Part shown: positions 23,886-32,024 of the stretch, in pieces
How positions within the stretch are numbered: position 1 is the first letter of the stretch
How the letters are laid out: each line of letters starts with the position of its first letter
IMG/VR virus record: IMGVR_UViG_3300028610_002494
Span: 1-64,000 of that record
Length of the DNA stretch: 64,000 bases
Source of the DNA: a virus
Reading direction: 5' to 3' (one strand)
The notes under the pieces: model-generated
What the model was told of the DNA's origin: nothing
The model's database searches: none
The model's input: only the letters and a program-made list of their open reading frames with translations
Made by a program: the position numbers and the translations under genes

Positions 23886-24128
23886 ATACCACGTAGTTAT
23901 GGTTATGGAAGAACAAGAAGCAAGAAAGTTGGAAAATATGAAATACAAATAGAATTTCATGATTTCAAAAAAGCACGTTTTAGTATTTATAAGGGAAATA
24001 AAGATGTTTATTATAGTGGTTCTGACAGTTTAACAGATAAAAAAGAAAAGGTATTGGACAGATATCGTTCTTTAAAGAATGTTAAAAGTATTGAATCTTT
24101 TGTTAAAAAAAGAAAGTCTATAAAATAA
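23886..24128 (+). CDS. Small basic protein, island member (probable ATA start)
   Basis: 80 residues if started at ATA 23886, six bases after GGTG (23876-23879); the GTG at 23877 belongs to the ribosome-binding site. The sequence is beta-rich (KYEIQIEFHDFKKARFSIYK) with a helical end. It is preceded by a tiny frame at 23836 that resembles the first residues of the 18909 gene (MKGKK) and may be a decayed paralogue. Function unknown. Confidence 0.5.
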   Translation: MPRSYGYGRTRSKKVGKYEIQIEFHDFKKARFSIYKGNKDVYYSGSDSLTDKKEKVLDRYRSLKNVKSIESFVKKRKSIK

Positions 24129-24134
24129 AAAAAT

Positions 24135-24413
24135 ATGTGCAATAAATTATCTTATTGTAATCCCAGATTTGATAAGTGTTTAATCCCAATTATTAATCAT
24201 ATAAATAATAATTCTGATTTAAAGACTTTAGCCAGTTGTTGTGGTCATAGAAAGTATAATACTACAATAGTAGTGAAAGATAAATTAGGAAATATTTTTG
24301 AACTTTATTCAAGAATATCTTTACTTCCTAAAAAAAGAAACAGGTATATAAAAAAGATAATGTTGGATTTTATTATATACCTGAAATTGTTTAATATTTT
24401 TTTGTATTTTTAA
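24135..24413 (+). CDS. Small CCGH-motif protein
   Basis: A 92-residue protein with YCNPRFDKC near the N-terminus, then TLASCCGHRKYNTTIVV. The 'NPR-D-C ... TLA-CCGH' layout suggests a small metal-binding or thiol enzyme-like family related in look to proteins with a conserved CCGH (as in wybutosine-pathway Tyw3), but I cannot assign it. The C-terminus is hydrophobic and may not be part of the ancestral domain. It is the last gene before a 370-base gap. Confidence 0.45.
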   Translation: MCNKLSYCNPRFDKCLIPIINHINNNSDLKTLASCCGHRKYNTTIVVKDKLGNIFELYSRISLLPKKRNRYIKKIMLDFIIYLKLFNIFLYF

Positions 24414-24784
24414 ATTATTTTTCTAAATATAATATTACCATTTCATTTAACCTAAAACTTATTTTTTTAATAGTTCCAACTAAATTTATCAAAATAATAT
24501 TACCATTTAACATAAATCGTAATATTTTTTATTCTTCAGGTAAATATTTTGTTGAATTTTAATAGTAGAGATGAAATGGAAATAATATCAATTTAAAGTG
24601 TGTTTTAAAGAATTTTTTTTATTGAGTAATATAAAAATACTAACTAAATAAGTTTTTGCTGTTAAAAGATTGATTTATAGGTTTAAAAGTTAATATTTAG
24701 TTAAAATATTTACCTAAGACTAAATTATAAATATGTAAAAAATAACTGTTAATTAATAAAAAATAACTTATTTTTTTAAAAAAT
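24414..24784 (+). other. Gene-free region with short direct repeats and promoter
   Basis: No coding signal. ATAATATTACCATTT occurs at 24429-24443 and again at 24494-24508. The 3' part (about 24715-24780) is A/T-rich leader for the secreted protein gene at 24785. The repeats could be regulator-binding sites. Nothing else is visible. Confidence 0.4.
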
Positions 24785-25369
24785 ATGGATATCAAAAAGG
24801 ATAAGGGAAAATTATTTTTCATAATTGTTATAATTGTATGTTTATTGTTTGGTGTGTATATTGTTTATACACAGTATTTCAGTGAATCACCAATAGATTT
24901 ATTCGAAGACTATGATGAGATGTCAGATGCTATTGGAGATCCAGTATCAAATTCTACAGTACCAACTATTAGTGAAGTTATTTATTGGTTAGCTAATGAA
25001 GATACTACAGACAGGATTGCTTATGATTTAGAAACTTGGATATGTAGTGATTATTCAACCAAACTTCTTATAAATGCTAAAGAAGAAAATTGGAGAATGT
25101 ATATAGTCATTTTATATTATAGTTATAATGGAGATGATTCATATGGTGAAAATACTCCTTATGGTGAATATGGTCATGTTTTTAATATGATTTATTGTAC
25201 AGATGGAGATGGAGATGGTGAATTAGATATATGGTATATCGAACCACAATCCGATGGAGTTTGGCAATTAAATCGTGTTCATTATAATACATATGCTTAT
25301 TATATTGGTACTGCCAGTTCAGTGTGGAGTGGAATGTACTGGGTTAATTATTATCTTTATTTTGGATAA
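24785..25369 (+). CDS. Exported transglutaminase-like cysteine protein
   Basis: A 194-residue protein with an N-terminal signal-anchor (residues about 10-28). The outside domain has a Cys in a helix start (TWICSDYSTKLL), a His-containing strand (YGHVFNMIYC) and a following strand with YIEPQSD. That is the Cys-His-Asp/Glu order of transglutaminase/papain-like folds. An acidic loop, DGDGDGELD, could bind calcium. The enzyme may cut or cross-link surface protein or pseudomurein-like peptide. It stands alone between two gene-free stretches, so it has its own promoter. Confidence 0.55.
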   Translation: MDIKKDKGKLFFIIVIIVCLLFGVYIVYTQYFSESPIDLFEDYDEMSDAIGDPVSNSTVPTISEVIYWLANEDTTDRIAYDLETWICSDYSTKLLINAKEENWRMYIVILYYSYNGDDSYGENTPYGEYGHVFNMIYCTDGDGDGELDIWYIEPQSDGVWQLNRVHYNTYAYYIGTASSVWSGMYWVNYYLYFG

Positions 25370-25394
25370 TTTTTTCAATATTTTTTTATTTGAT

Positions 25395-25524
25395 AAATCC
25401 ATTTATACTAAAAAACATAACATTTAAATATATGAAAAAATACCTATTAATTAATATTAATTAAATTAAAATAATTTATAAAATAAAATAGAATTAAAAA
25501 TAAAAAAACAGGTGTAAAATAAAA
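25395..25524 (+). promoter_or_regulatory. Promoter of the acidic-protein gene
   Basis: AAAAAACATAACATTTAAATATATG (about 25410-25434) gives an archaeal BRE/TATA-like signal similar in wording to the ACATTTATATAT box at 12718. The leader contains AATTAATATTAATTAAATTAA and ends with CAGGTGTAAAATAAAA before the ATG at 25525. Confidence 0.5.
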
Positions 25525-26028
25525 ATGGCAAAAAAATATACTGATGAGGAATTACTTGATGCTTGTATAAGTTATAGCAAGGAAGTCAAGAATTATACCA
25601 CATCAAGTGAGTTTGAAAAAAGTAAGTTTGTTAAACCTATATGGAAGAAATCAGGTTTAGCAAGAATAGTTAATCAAATACTTCTCGTTTTAAATAAAGC
25701 AATTGATGATGGAATTTATTCAAAAGAAGTAGTTAATAGAAGACATTTTTTCATTTTGGATGAAATTGAAAGTTCTAAACCTGAAGAAGAAGAGGAAGAA
25801 GAGGAAAAAGAGGAAGAGGTAGACGAAGACGAAGAAGAAGACGAAGACGAAGACGAAGAAGAGGAAGAAGAAATGCAAGAGGCAATTGATGATGTTGTGG
25901 ATGAAGAACTTGATGATGATGGACAAGCTATGGAAAAGTTCGCTGAAGAAACAGGTTTATCTGCTATGACTAAAAAAGGAACAATCAGAAAAGATTACAC
26001 TAAATGGAAGAAAAGCAACTGGAATTAA
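25525..26028 (+). CDS. Acidic-tract protein, unknown
   Basis: A 167-residue protein. The N-terminal 80 residues are helical and may form a small winged-helix-like unit (DEELLDACISYSKEVKNYTT). A run of about 40 Glu/Asp follows (residues about 85-125), then a C-terminal segment with Lys/Trp (TKWKKSNWN). Acidic tracts of this kind mimic DNA or bind basic proteins, so it may chaperone the basic proteins of the island. This is inference. The gene is followed by a 28-base element repeated behind the clamp gene. Confidence 0.5.
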   Translation: MAKKYTDEELLDACISYSKEVKNYTTSSEFEKSKFVKPIWKKSGLARIVNQILLVLNKAIDDGIYSKEVVNRRHFFILDEIESSKPEEEEEEEEKEEEVDEDEEEDEDEDEEEEEEMQEAIDDVVDEELDDDGQAMEKFAEETGLSAMTKKGTIRKDYTKWKKSNWN

Positions 26029-26059
26029 GCTTAAAATTAACTAAATTTTTTTTATTTAT

Positions 26060-26104
26060 TTATTTTATTGTGTTGCAAGTGTGTTTAGATTTCCTGAGCA
26101 CCAA
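26060..26104 (+). repeat. Conserved intergenic element, copy 1
   Basis: TTATTTTATTGT precedes a 28-base block at 26077-26104 (AAGTGTGTTTAGATTTCCTG then AGCACCAA). The same block, with one base different, lies at 44520-44547 behind the clamp gene. Both follow a T-rich tract after a stop codon and lie 33-40 bases before the next start. Possible roles are RNA processing, termination or a regulator site. Confidence 0.6.
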
Positions 26105-26144
26105 CAGAATAAAAACTCTAATTTTAGTAAAAAGGTAAATAAAA

Positions 26145-26330
26145 ATGGCTGGAAGACCAAAATCAAAGGAAGAGGTTCTTAGTGTTGGTTTAACTATTAC
26201 TATAACAAAAACAGAAAAAAAATATCTTGATGAACTACTTCAAATAAGTGGAGATTCTATGAATCAGTTTTTTAGAAATTTACTTTCTGAAAAAATCTTA
26301 ATTTTAAAACAAATTAAAAGAAAGAGATAA
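26145..26330 (+). CDS. Ribbon-helix-helix-like DNA-binding protein
   Basis: A 61-residue protein with a basic AGRPKSKEE leader, a short strand (VGLTITIT) and two helices (KTEKKYLDELLQ; SMNQFFRNLLSEKI). This matches the ribbon-helix-helix layout of archaeal viral and plasmid repressors, in which the strand enters the DNA major groove as a dimer. The ATG follows AAAAAGGTAAATAAAA. Likely a transcription regulator. Confidence 0.65.
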   Translation: MAGRPKSKEEVLSVGLTITITKTEKKYLDELLQISGDSMNQFFRNLLSEKILILKQIKRKR

Positions 26331-26353
26331 ATTTAAGTAGGAAAGGTTTAACT

Positions 26354-26683
26354 ATGGTAAAATTTGATAAAAATGGATGGTTTATTGGACAGAAAATTAA
26401 TACAAAAATCCAACATGAAGATTATCATATTGATTTATATCCAAAAACAGAAGAAAAGAGAGTAATCTTACCAGATTATGATAAATCAAAATATAAAATG
26501 TATGGACATACTAATGTTAATTTAGTTGAAGGTGTTCTTAAAATTGTTTCTTTTTATCAAACTAAATATAAAGGAAGTAAATTTAGTGAATGGTATAAAA
26601 AAGATTCAGGTGCTTTAGCAATTGTTGGAAAGTCTATTAAAACCAAAAAAACATCAATTGTAAAGATATTAATTTTAAAATAA
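26354..26683 (+). CDS. Small basic protein, unknown
   Basis: A 109-residue protein, beta-rich, with several aromatic residues (GWFIGQKINTKI, YHIDLYPKTEEKR) and a basic C-terminus (KTKKTSIVKILILK). There is no motif or recognised family. It starts 24 bases after the ribbon-helix-helix gene, in the same transcript, and is followed by a promoter region. Confidence 0.5.
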   Translation: MVKFDKNGWFIGQKINTKIQHEDYHIDLYPKTEEKRVILPDYDKSKYKMYGHTNVNLVEGVLKIVSFYQTKYKGSKFSEWYKKDSGALAIVGKSIKTKKTSIVKILILK

Positions 26684-26704
26684 AAAAATTAATATTGCCT
26701 AATT

Positions 26705-26755
26705 TTTAAATATATTTAAATAGTTAAATAGTCTATAAATAATTATAGAAAGGAT
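26705..26755 (+). promoter_or_regulatory. Promoter module shared with the polymerase operon, copy 1
   Basis: A 24-base block at 26726-26749 (AAATAGTCTATAAATAAT then TATAGA) recurs at 58477-58500 with a single difference, each time about 16-45 bases before a gene start. TTAAATATATTTAAATAG just upstream provides TATA-like sequence. It suggests co-regulation of the helicase operon and the radical-SAM/polymerase operon. Confidence 0.55.
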
Positions 26756-26794
26756 CAATAAAAAATAAAAAATTTAAAAATGGAGTTGAAAGAA

Positions 26795-26983
26795 ATGGGA
26801 TGTAAAGTCGTTAAAAAAAGGATCAAACATATTGATATCCGTCTTTTTGAAGAAGAAATTGATGTGGCAGAATTTGTAGCATTATATTTGAATTTAAGCT
26901 ATGACCAATTATTTGTTAAGTTTATTAAAGAATATGCTGAACATACATTTGCTAAAAATATAGAATATAAATTTGTATTATAA
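26795..26983 (+). CDS. Small protein upstream of the helicase, unknown
   Basis: A 62-residue protein. ATG 26795 is chosen because it lies six bases after GTTG (26785-26788); the ATG at 26780 is upstream of that site. It is an alpha/beta sequence (IKHIDIRLFEEEIDVAEFVA, then LSYDQLFVKFIKEYAEH), possibly a ribbon-helix-helix or small adaptor. It is cotranscribed with the Hel308-like helicase. Function unknown. Confidence 0.5.
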   Translation: MGCKVVKKRIKHIDIRLFEEEIDVAEFVALYLNLSYDQLFVKFIKEYAEHTFAKNIEYKFVL

Positions 26984-27003
26984 AAATTGGAAAGGGTTTA
27001 AAA

Positions 27004-29028
27004 ATGGATTATATTTTAAAAGATGATATATTAACCATTACTAATAATAAAAATGGTTATAAAAGGGTTTTAACCTTAAGAAAAGGGCAAATTAGAGCTA
27101 TTAATCATATAGAAAATCATTTTATGGAAAATTTTCTTTTAGTTGCACCGACTGCTTGGGGAAAAACAGTTATAGCAATAGTTTATATCATAAAAATGTA
27201 TAATGATGGATTAAAATCAGTATATACATCTCCACTTAAAGCATTGACAACAGAAATAGTTTCCAAATTAACTGAATTAGGACTTATAGTTTTAGAGGAT
27301 ACAGGAGATTTCAGGAAGGATCCATTAAGGGATTACGAAAAATGTGATGTATTAAGTACAACTTATGAAAGACTTGGTTCGGTTATAATAAATCAGAAGA
27401 ATCATAGTGTTTTTGATGATTTTGGTCTTGTAATTGTTGATGAAGTTCATACAGTTCATTCTGACAGTAGAGGTGTTGATTTAGAGTCTTTAATAGTTAA
27501 AATAAAACAACATACTTCAATGGCAGTCATGGGAATGTCTGCTACTATAAAAAACTATGGACAAGTGGCAGATTTTCTTGAAGGTGAATATATTTATGTT
27601 CCTGTATCAGAAAGACCTGTTAAGCAGAATATAAAAATTATGTATTATTCATCTGAAAATCATTATGCATCAATTTCGGAAAGAAATTCAATGTTAAGAC
27701 CAATATTAAATGATTTAATTAGAAGAGATAAACAAGCGTTAATCTTTTGTAGTTCACGCGATAGGTGTGAACAATTAGCAAGAAGTTTTTCTGGGTTAAA
27801 ACAAAGAGATCCGACTGAACTTGCTAAAAGATCAAATTATACTTGGCATCATGCTGGAGTAGAGGTTTATCAAAAGAAAGAAATAGAGCAAATGTTTTTA
27901 GAAGAAAAAGTTAGATTTATCTTTTGTACTCCCACTCTTGCTATGGGAGTAAATTTACCTGCATATAGTGCAGTTATTTATGATGCTTATCGTTATAGTG
28001 GACTATTATCAGATGATGTTATGATTGAAGGTCTTGAAGTTGAGCAGATGTATGGAAGAGCAGGGAGACCACAATATGGTGAAAAAGAATGTGAAATTTA
28101 TATTTTTCCACGTTCAAGAGATGAACCTTATATTTTACAAGAGAATTATATAAAATCAAAAATGCTTAAAAAATTGAAATATGTATTTAACGAATGGATA
28201 ACCAGTGGGATTAGTTTTTCAGCAGAAATATTAGATTCTTTAAAGAAAACACTTTTGAGTAAACAACATGAGTTTAATGAGATTAAAAAAGAAGGAACTA
28301 TTGCACTTAGATTTCTACTTACAAATGGATTTATAAATAGAAATGAAAATAAAGAATTTATACCTTCTTTTTTAGGAAGAATGACAGCGTTATTTCGTAT
28401 TAGACCAGAAACTGCTTTACATTTTAAGAAAATAGAGTATGAATATAATAAAAGAGATTTTTCTGATTTGGAATTAGTAGCAAATCTTTTAAACACCGAC
28501 GAATTTTTAGATTTGATTAGGGTTGCCGAGAGAGATACTCAGTTAATTGATTTATGTTCAAGAATTTTTATGGAGCAGGGAATATCATATGATTTATATG
28601 ATAAAAAGATACTTAAAGCGATTCCAATGATTTTTACCGATTATTTTAATAAGAAGTTTAATGTTAGAATTGTTTTATATAGAACTGATGCAAATACACT
28701 TGCTAAAATTATGAAAAGACTTTTGAGTTCAGCTGAAGTTATAATTTATGATAAAACTCTTAAAAAAAGAATTTCATACCTAAAAGTAATGATACAAAAC
28801 AAAACTTTAGACAGGGATGTTGCTATACTAAAAAGTGCTAAGGGACTTGGCGATGTAAGACTTAATAGGTTATTTAGAGCAAATATAAAAACTCCTGAAG
28901 CTTTTTTAGGAAGAGCAGATTCAGAACTTATAAGAATTATGAAAGTATCAAAAAAGGTATTAGATAACATAAAAATTAGCTTAAAACAAGCAATTAAAGA
29001 AAACATAAAAATAACAAAAAAGGAATAA
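27004..29028 (+). CDS. Hel308/Ski2-family superfamily 2 DNA helicase
   Basis: A 674-residue ATPase with the full SF2 set: Walker A APTAWGKT (48-55), Ia SPLKAL, DEVH (146-149), MSAT (178-181), and motif VI QMYGRAGRPQ (348-357). The C-terminal part has a winged-helix/ratchet region and a terminal helix-hairpin-helix segment (AKGLGDVRLNRLFRAN, KVSKKVLDNIK). That domain order is Hel308/Hjm, the archaeal helicase that unwinds stalled forks. It is slightly shorter than cellular enzymes. It probably serves the element's own replication restart or recombination. The ATG follows GGAAAGGGTTTAAAA. Confidence 0.8.
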   Translation: MDYILKDDILTITNNKNGYKRVLTLRKGQIRAINHIENHFMENFLLVAPTAWGKTVIAIVYIIKMYNDGLKSVYTSPLKALTTEIVSKLTELGLIVLEDTGDFRKDPLRDYEKCDVLSTTYERLGSVIINQKNHSVFDDFGLVIVDEVHTVHSDSRGVDLESLIVKIKQHTSMAVMGMSATIKNYGQVADFLEGEYIYVPVSERPVKQNIKIMYYSSENHYASISERNSMLRPILNDLIRRDKQALIFCSSRDRCEQLARSFSGLKQRDPTELAKRSNYTWHHAGVEVYQKKEIEQMFLEEKVRFIFCTPTLAMGVNLPAYSAVIYDAYRYSGLLSDDVMIEGLEVEQMYGRAGRPQYGEKECEIYIFPRSRDEPYILQENYIKSKMLKKLKYVFNEWITSGISFSAEILDSLKKTLLSKQHEFNEIKKEGTIALRFLLTNGFINRNENKEFIPSFLGRMTALFRIRPETALHFKKIEYEYNKRDFSDLELVANLLNTDEFLDLIRVAERDTQLIDLCSRIFMEQGISYDLYDKKILKAIPMIFTDYFNKKFNVRIVLYRTDANTLAKIMKRLLSSAEVIIYDKTLKKRISYLKVMIQNKTLDRDVAILKSAKGLGDVRLNRLFRANIKTPEAFLGRADSELIRIMKVSKKVLDNIKISLKQAIKENIKITKKE

Positions 29029-29033
29029 AAAAT

Positions 29034-29225
29034 ATGATGAATAAAGAATCATTAAAAATTAAAGTATATTGCCCAAATTGTAAGAAAAAAATTACAGTTG
29101 GATATACTGATTTAGACATTAACTATAATGTATTTAGTATTAATACAAAATGTGAGCATTGTAATTGTAAAGTTGAACTTTTCTATGATCAAGGAGATAT
29201 AATGGAATTAATAAACAAAGAATAA
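29034..29225 (+). CDS. Small zinc-ribbon protein
   Basis: A 63-residue protein with CPNCKKK and CEHCNC knuckles 28 residues apart, forming one zinc ribbon between short beta strands. Two adjacent ATG codons (29034 and 29037) are possible. It starts six bases after the helicase stop and may be an accessory factor for it or a small transcription-related protein. Confidence 0.55.
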   Translation: MMNKESLKIKVYCPNCKKKITVGYTDLDINYNVFSINTKCEHCNCKVELFYDQGDIMELINKE

Positions 29226-29302
29226 AGAGATGTAAAAATAATCATTAGAATTTCAATTAAGTATCCATTGAGTGTAATTGATAGACGAGGTTTTATTAGA
29301 AG

Positions 29303-29947
29303 ATGAAAAAAAGATGTAAAAACTGTAAAACCATTGTAAAGTGTGATAATATAGAATATCACAAAGATGATGGAAGAGGAATCTACTGTGATGTTTGTGG
29401 AGGATTTATATCTATTCCAAAACAAATAAATGGGAATGTTAGAATAAGCAGTAGCAGAAGGTATGTTAGAGGAAGAAGATTATCTAATAGGCATAATATG
29501 ATTACAATGTATGTTATTGCTCTTATTATTCTTGTAATACTTACTACTGGTGTATTTTATTATTTTGGTTCTGATGGTATTTGGTATTTTGAACCAGAAG
29601 AAAAAGGATATTCAACCTTTATTCTTTATGATAATAATACACATTATGATGTTTCTGATGAAGTTGAAATATCTATTTTAATTTCAGAAAATGATGTTAT
29701 ATTTGATGATATTTCAGATATTCATAATTTATCTAATTATGAAATGAATAATAATACTCTGAAAGCATCATATATGGAAATAGATATTAGACATATAGAA
29801 TATCTCTTGGTTTTAATAGATCCAAATAATACATCGGTTTATATTAGTGAATATCATTCAATTGTTGGTGGAACTAATAGGATTTTTTGTTTTTATGTAA
29901 ATATAATAAATGGTTTTTTAGGTTTTATTCCTACAATTTTAAATTAA
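29303..29947 (+). CDS. Zinc-ribbon membrane protein with outside domain
   Basis: A 214-residue protein: N-terminal zinc ribbon (CKNCKTIVKC, then CDVCGG), basic linker (SSSRRYVRGRRLSNRH), one transmembrane helix (about residues 66-88) and an extracytoplasmic beta-rich domain of about 120 residues rich in Asn and Asp. This resembles archaeal membrane proteins in which an inside zinc ribbon links cytoplasmic factors to the surface. Function unknown. The start follows GAGGTTTTATTAGAAG. Confidence 0.5.
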   Translation: MKKRCKNCKTIVKCDNIEYHKDDGRGIYCDVCGGFISIPKQINGNVRISSSRRYVRGRRLSNRHNMITMYVIALIILVILTTGVFYYFGSDGIWYFEPEEKGYSTFILYDNNTHYDVSDEVEISILISENDVIFDDISDIHNLSNYEMNNNTLKASYMEIDIRHIEYLLVLIDPNNTSVYISEYHSIVGGTNRIFCFYVNIINGFLGFIPTILN

Positions 29948-29962
29948 AAGAGGTAAAAAATA

Positions 29963-30058
29963 ATGGGCATATTAACTTTCTTAGTAGTTGTTATTTATGT
30001 ATTTGTTGGAGATAAGTTGGAAAGGTGCTGTGGTGATGAAGATTTTCATATTGAATGA
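29963..30058 (+). CDS. 31-residue membrane peptide
   Basis: ATG at 29963, after AAAAGAGGTAAAAAATA, encodes one hydrophobic helix (ILTFLVVVIYVFVG) and a short polar, Cys-containing tail. The good ribbon of ribosome-binding sequence and sensible topology support it, but it is very short. It ends a few bases before the second two-hairpin element. Confidence 0.35.
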   Translation: MGILTFLVVVIYVFVGDKLERCCGDEDFHIE

Positions 30059-30064
30059 AAATAC

Positions 30065-30174
30065 TGGAATCCTTCTTGAGACAGTCGGAGACACTCAGAA
30101 GGACAGGTTTGATCCACCTGCACCCATTTCCATAGAATCACAGTTCACAGGGAGAATTCCACTCCCTGTGGACA
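30065..30174 (+). ncRNA. Two-hairpin G+C-rich element, copy 2 (candidate structured RNA)
   Basis: Stem 1 is CCTTCTTGAG (30071-30080) with CTCAGAAGG (30094-30102), with one bulged T. Compared with copy 1 the fifth pair changes from T-A to C-G on both sides. Its loop contains an inner GTC/GAC stem. Stem 2 is TTCACAGGGAG (30144-30154) with CTCCCTGTGGA (30162-30172), loop AATTCCA identical to copy 1. GGACAGGT after stem 1 and GGACA after stem 2 are also kept. An ORF (29988-30200) runs through it, but copy 1 breaks that frame. It lies just before the FEN-1 gene. Confidence 0.55.
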
Positions 30175-30196
30175 CAATTAAAAAAAGGTGTTTATT

Positions 30197-31174
30197 ATAG
30201 GAACAAAAATAAAACAAATGGTTGACCAAGTTAAAAGATCTGTTACAATAGAAAATTTATTTAATAAAACAATTGCAATAGATGCATTTAATTCAATATA
30301 TCAATTTCTTTCTATAATAAAAGGAAAAGATGGAAAACCTTTAAAAGATTATAGAGGAAGAATAACATCACATCTTAGTGGTTTATTATATAGGAATTTG
30401 ATATTTTTAGAAAAAAGTATTAAACCTATTTATTGTTTTGATGGAATAAATAAATCTCAAAAGGTAAGATGGTCTAAACCTACAAAAAGTAAGGTTAGGA
30501 TTAATGAATATATAATTTCAGAAAGTAAATCACTTTTAGATGCTTTAGGAATTCCTTGGATTCAAGCACCAGCAGAAGGAGAAGCACAATGTTGTTATCT
30601 TGTCCAGCAAGGAGATGCTTGGGCTGTTGCTTCTCAAGATTATGATTGTTTTGCTTTTGGTGGAACAAGATTAATTAGAAATTTTGCAGTTCATAGAAAA
30701 AGGAAAAAAGGAAACACTCAAACAGAGTATGATATTGAGTTTATATCACTTGAGAAATTATTGAATTATTGGAAAATCACAAGAGAACAACTTGTTGATA
30801 TTTCTATATTAGTAGGAAATGATTTCTTTGAAGGATTTAAGGGATTTGGTGAAAAGAAAGCTTTAAAATATATAAAAGAATTTAAACATGTATTTGGAAA
30901 TGATGATATAATACTTTTAAGAAGAGATGGTGGTGAATCACTTGGAGAAGAAATGTATAATACATATATGGATAATAGAAAAATATTCTTAAATCCAGTA
31001 GTAAATAAAGATTATAAAATAAAGTTTAAAAAACCTAATTATATAGAATTACATGAATTACTCGTTAGAGAACATAATTTTTCAGACAGAAGAATTGATT
31101 CTGTAATATCAAGATTAAAAAAGCTTAATGAAAACAGTAAAAAACAAATAAATTTAGCTAAATTTTTAAAATAA
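30197..31174 (+). CDS. fen: Flap endonuclease FEN-1 (probable ATA start)
   Basis: A 325-residue XPG/FEN nuclease that removes 5' flaps during lagging-strand replication. Acidic metal ligands are in place: IAIDAFNSIYQFL, IYCFDGI, APAEGEAQC, ASQDYDCF and GNDFFEGFKGFG (with helix-hairpin-helix). The start is remarkable. Family proteins begin Met-Gly, and here the codon before the glycine is ATA at 30197, six bases after GGTG (30187-30190). The GTG at 30188 would add three residues and destroy the Met-Gly end. The C-terminus QINLAKFLK (Q317) is a PIP box for clamp binding. It lies immediately after the two-hairpin element. Confidence 0.9.
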   Translation: MGTKIKQMVDQVKRSVTIENLFNKTIAIDAFNSIYQFLSIIKGKDGKPLKDYRGRITSHLSGLLYRNLIFLEKSIKPIYCFDGINKSQKVRWSKPTKSKVRINEYIISESKSLLDALGIPWIQAPAEGEAQCCYLVQQGDAWAVASQDYDCFAFGGTRLIRNFAVHRKRKKGNTQTEYDIEFISLEKLLNYWKITREQLVDISILVGNDFFEGFKGFGEKKALKYIKEFKHVFGNDDIILLRRDGGESLGEEMYNTYMDNRKIFLNPVVNKDYKIKFKKPNYIELHELLVREHNFSDRRIDSVISRLKKLNENSKKQINLAKFLK

Positions 31175-31178
31175 AAAA

Positions 31179-31661
31179 ATGAGAATAAATAAAAACAATA
31201 AAAAAGTAGAAGATATTAATATTTTTGATGAAGAAGAATCAAATATCCATCTAATACAACTAAAAGGAAAAATAATCAGAGATTGTGTTTGTCCTTTAGG
31301 AAAAATTCTTCCATGTGAAGATTGTGAGGAGTTTTATGATGGATGGGGAGTTGATACTGTAAATTATTGTAATAATCCTAATATAGTAGATGGAAAAAGT
31401 TTAAAATTATCTGTTATAAAAGGAAAAAGAGAGGAAAAGAAGAAAAGAAGGGAAAAAAGATTTAAAAATACTCCAATGGGAAGATCAAAAATTCCAGAAA
31501 GGGCTGGTGAATATGATTTATTAGATAATAGAGGAAATATAATATATTCTGGAAGAGCTAATAACTTAAAAAGGAAAATTAAGGAAGAACATTACGATAA
31601 AACAAAAATATTTTCATATATTAAAATTAGAATAGAAAAAAAGAAAAAAGAAGAAAAGTGA
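31179..31661 (+). CDS. Cys-rich protein with GIY-YIG-like C-terminal domain
   Basis: A 160-residue protein. The N-terminal half has a Cys cluster (CVCPLG, CEDCEEF, YCNN) that may bind zinc. The C-terminal half reads GEYDLLDNRGNIIYSGRANN then LKRKI. This mirrors the first two strands and helix of GIY-YIG nucleases (as in UvrC 'GVY...IYVGKAKNL'), with variant GEY/YSG. The domain is short, so nuclease activity is uncertain. It starts four bases after FEN-1 and is probably a DNA-repair partner. Confidence 0.5.
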   Translation: MRINKNNKKVEDINIFDEEESNIHLIQLKGKIIRDCVCPLGKILPCEDCEEFYDGWGVDTVNYCNNPNIVDGKSLKLSVIKGKREEKKKRREKRFKNTPMGRSKIPERAGEYDLLDNRGNIIYSGRANNLKRKIKEEHYDKTKIFSYIKIRIEKKKKEEK

Positions 31662-31666
31662 AAAAC

Positions 31667-31975
31667 ATGGAAATATATGAATGTGTTGGATGTGGAGACT
31701 ATTATTATAAAATGACAAAACAATGTCCATATTGCGATTGTACAACTCTTACAAAATTAGAAGGAACTGAAGAAGAGGTTTTAATTATAGTTCTTAGGGA
31801 AATTAATATAGAATCTGGAGTATATGAACAATTTGATTATGAATCACTTAAAGAGAAAGTAAGCAAAAAACTTGGTAATAACGATTATGGATGGATGTCA
31901 TTTGATAATGCCTTAAAGAAAGCTTGTGATAAAGGATATTTTTCAGAAATTACTTTGTATATTTCAAGTGCATAA
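31667..31975 (+). CDS. Zinc-ribbon protein with helical domain
   Basis: A 102-residue protein with an N-terminal zinc ribbon (CVGCGDYYY, CPYCDC) and a helical C-terminal part (ESLKEKVSKKLGNNDYGWMS). ATG 31667 is preferred over the GTG at 31658. The ribbon resembles those of small archaeal transcription or ribosome-associated proteins. Function unknown. Confidence 0.5.
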   Translation: MEIYECVGCGDYYYKMTKQCPYCDCTTLTKLEGTEEEVLIIVLREINIESGVYEQFDYESLKEKVSKKLGNNDYGWMSFDNALKKACDKGYFSEITLYISSA

Positions 31976-32024
31976 AAAAAGATGATTAAATTATGATAAA
32001 AACAAAAAAAGGAGGAAAAGAATT

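Noticed and set aside
29988-30200. A 70-codon frame running through the second two-hairpin element
   Set aside because: Copy 1 of the element breaks the frame while keeping both stems, so structure rather than coding appears conserved. The frame also overlaps the FEN-1 ribosome-binding site.
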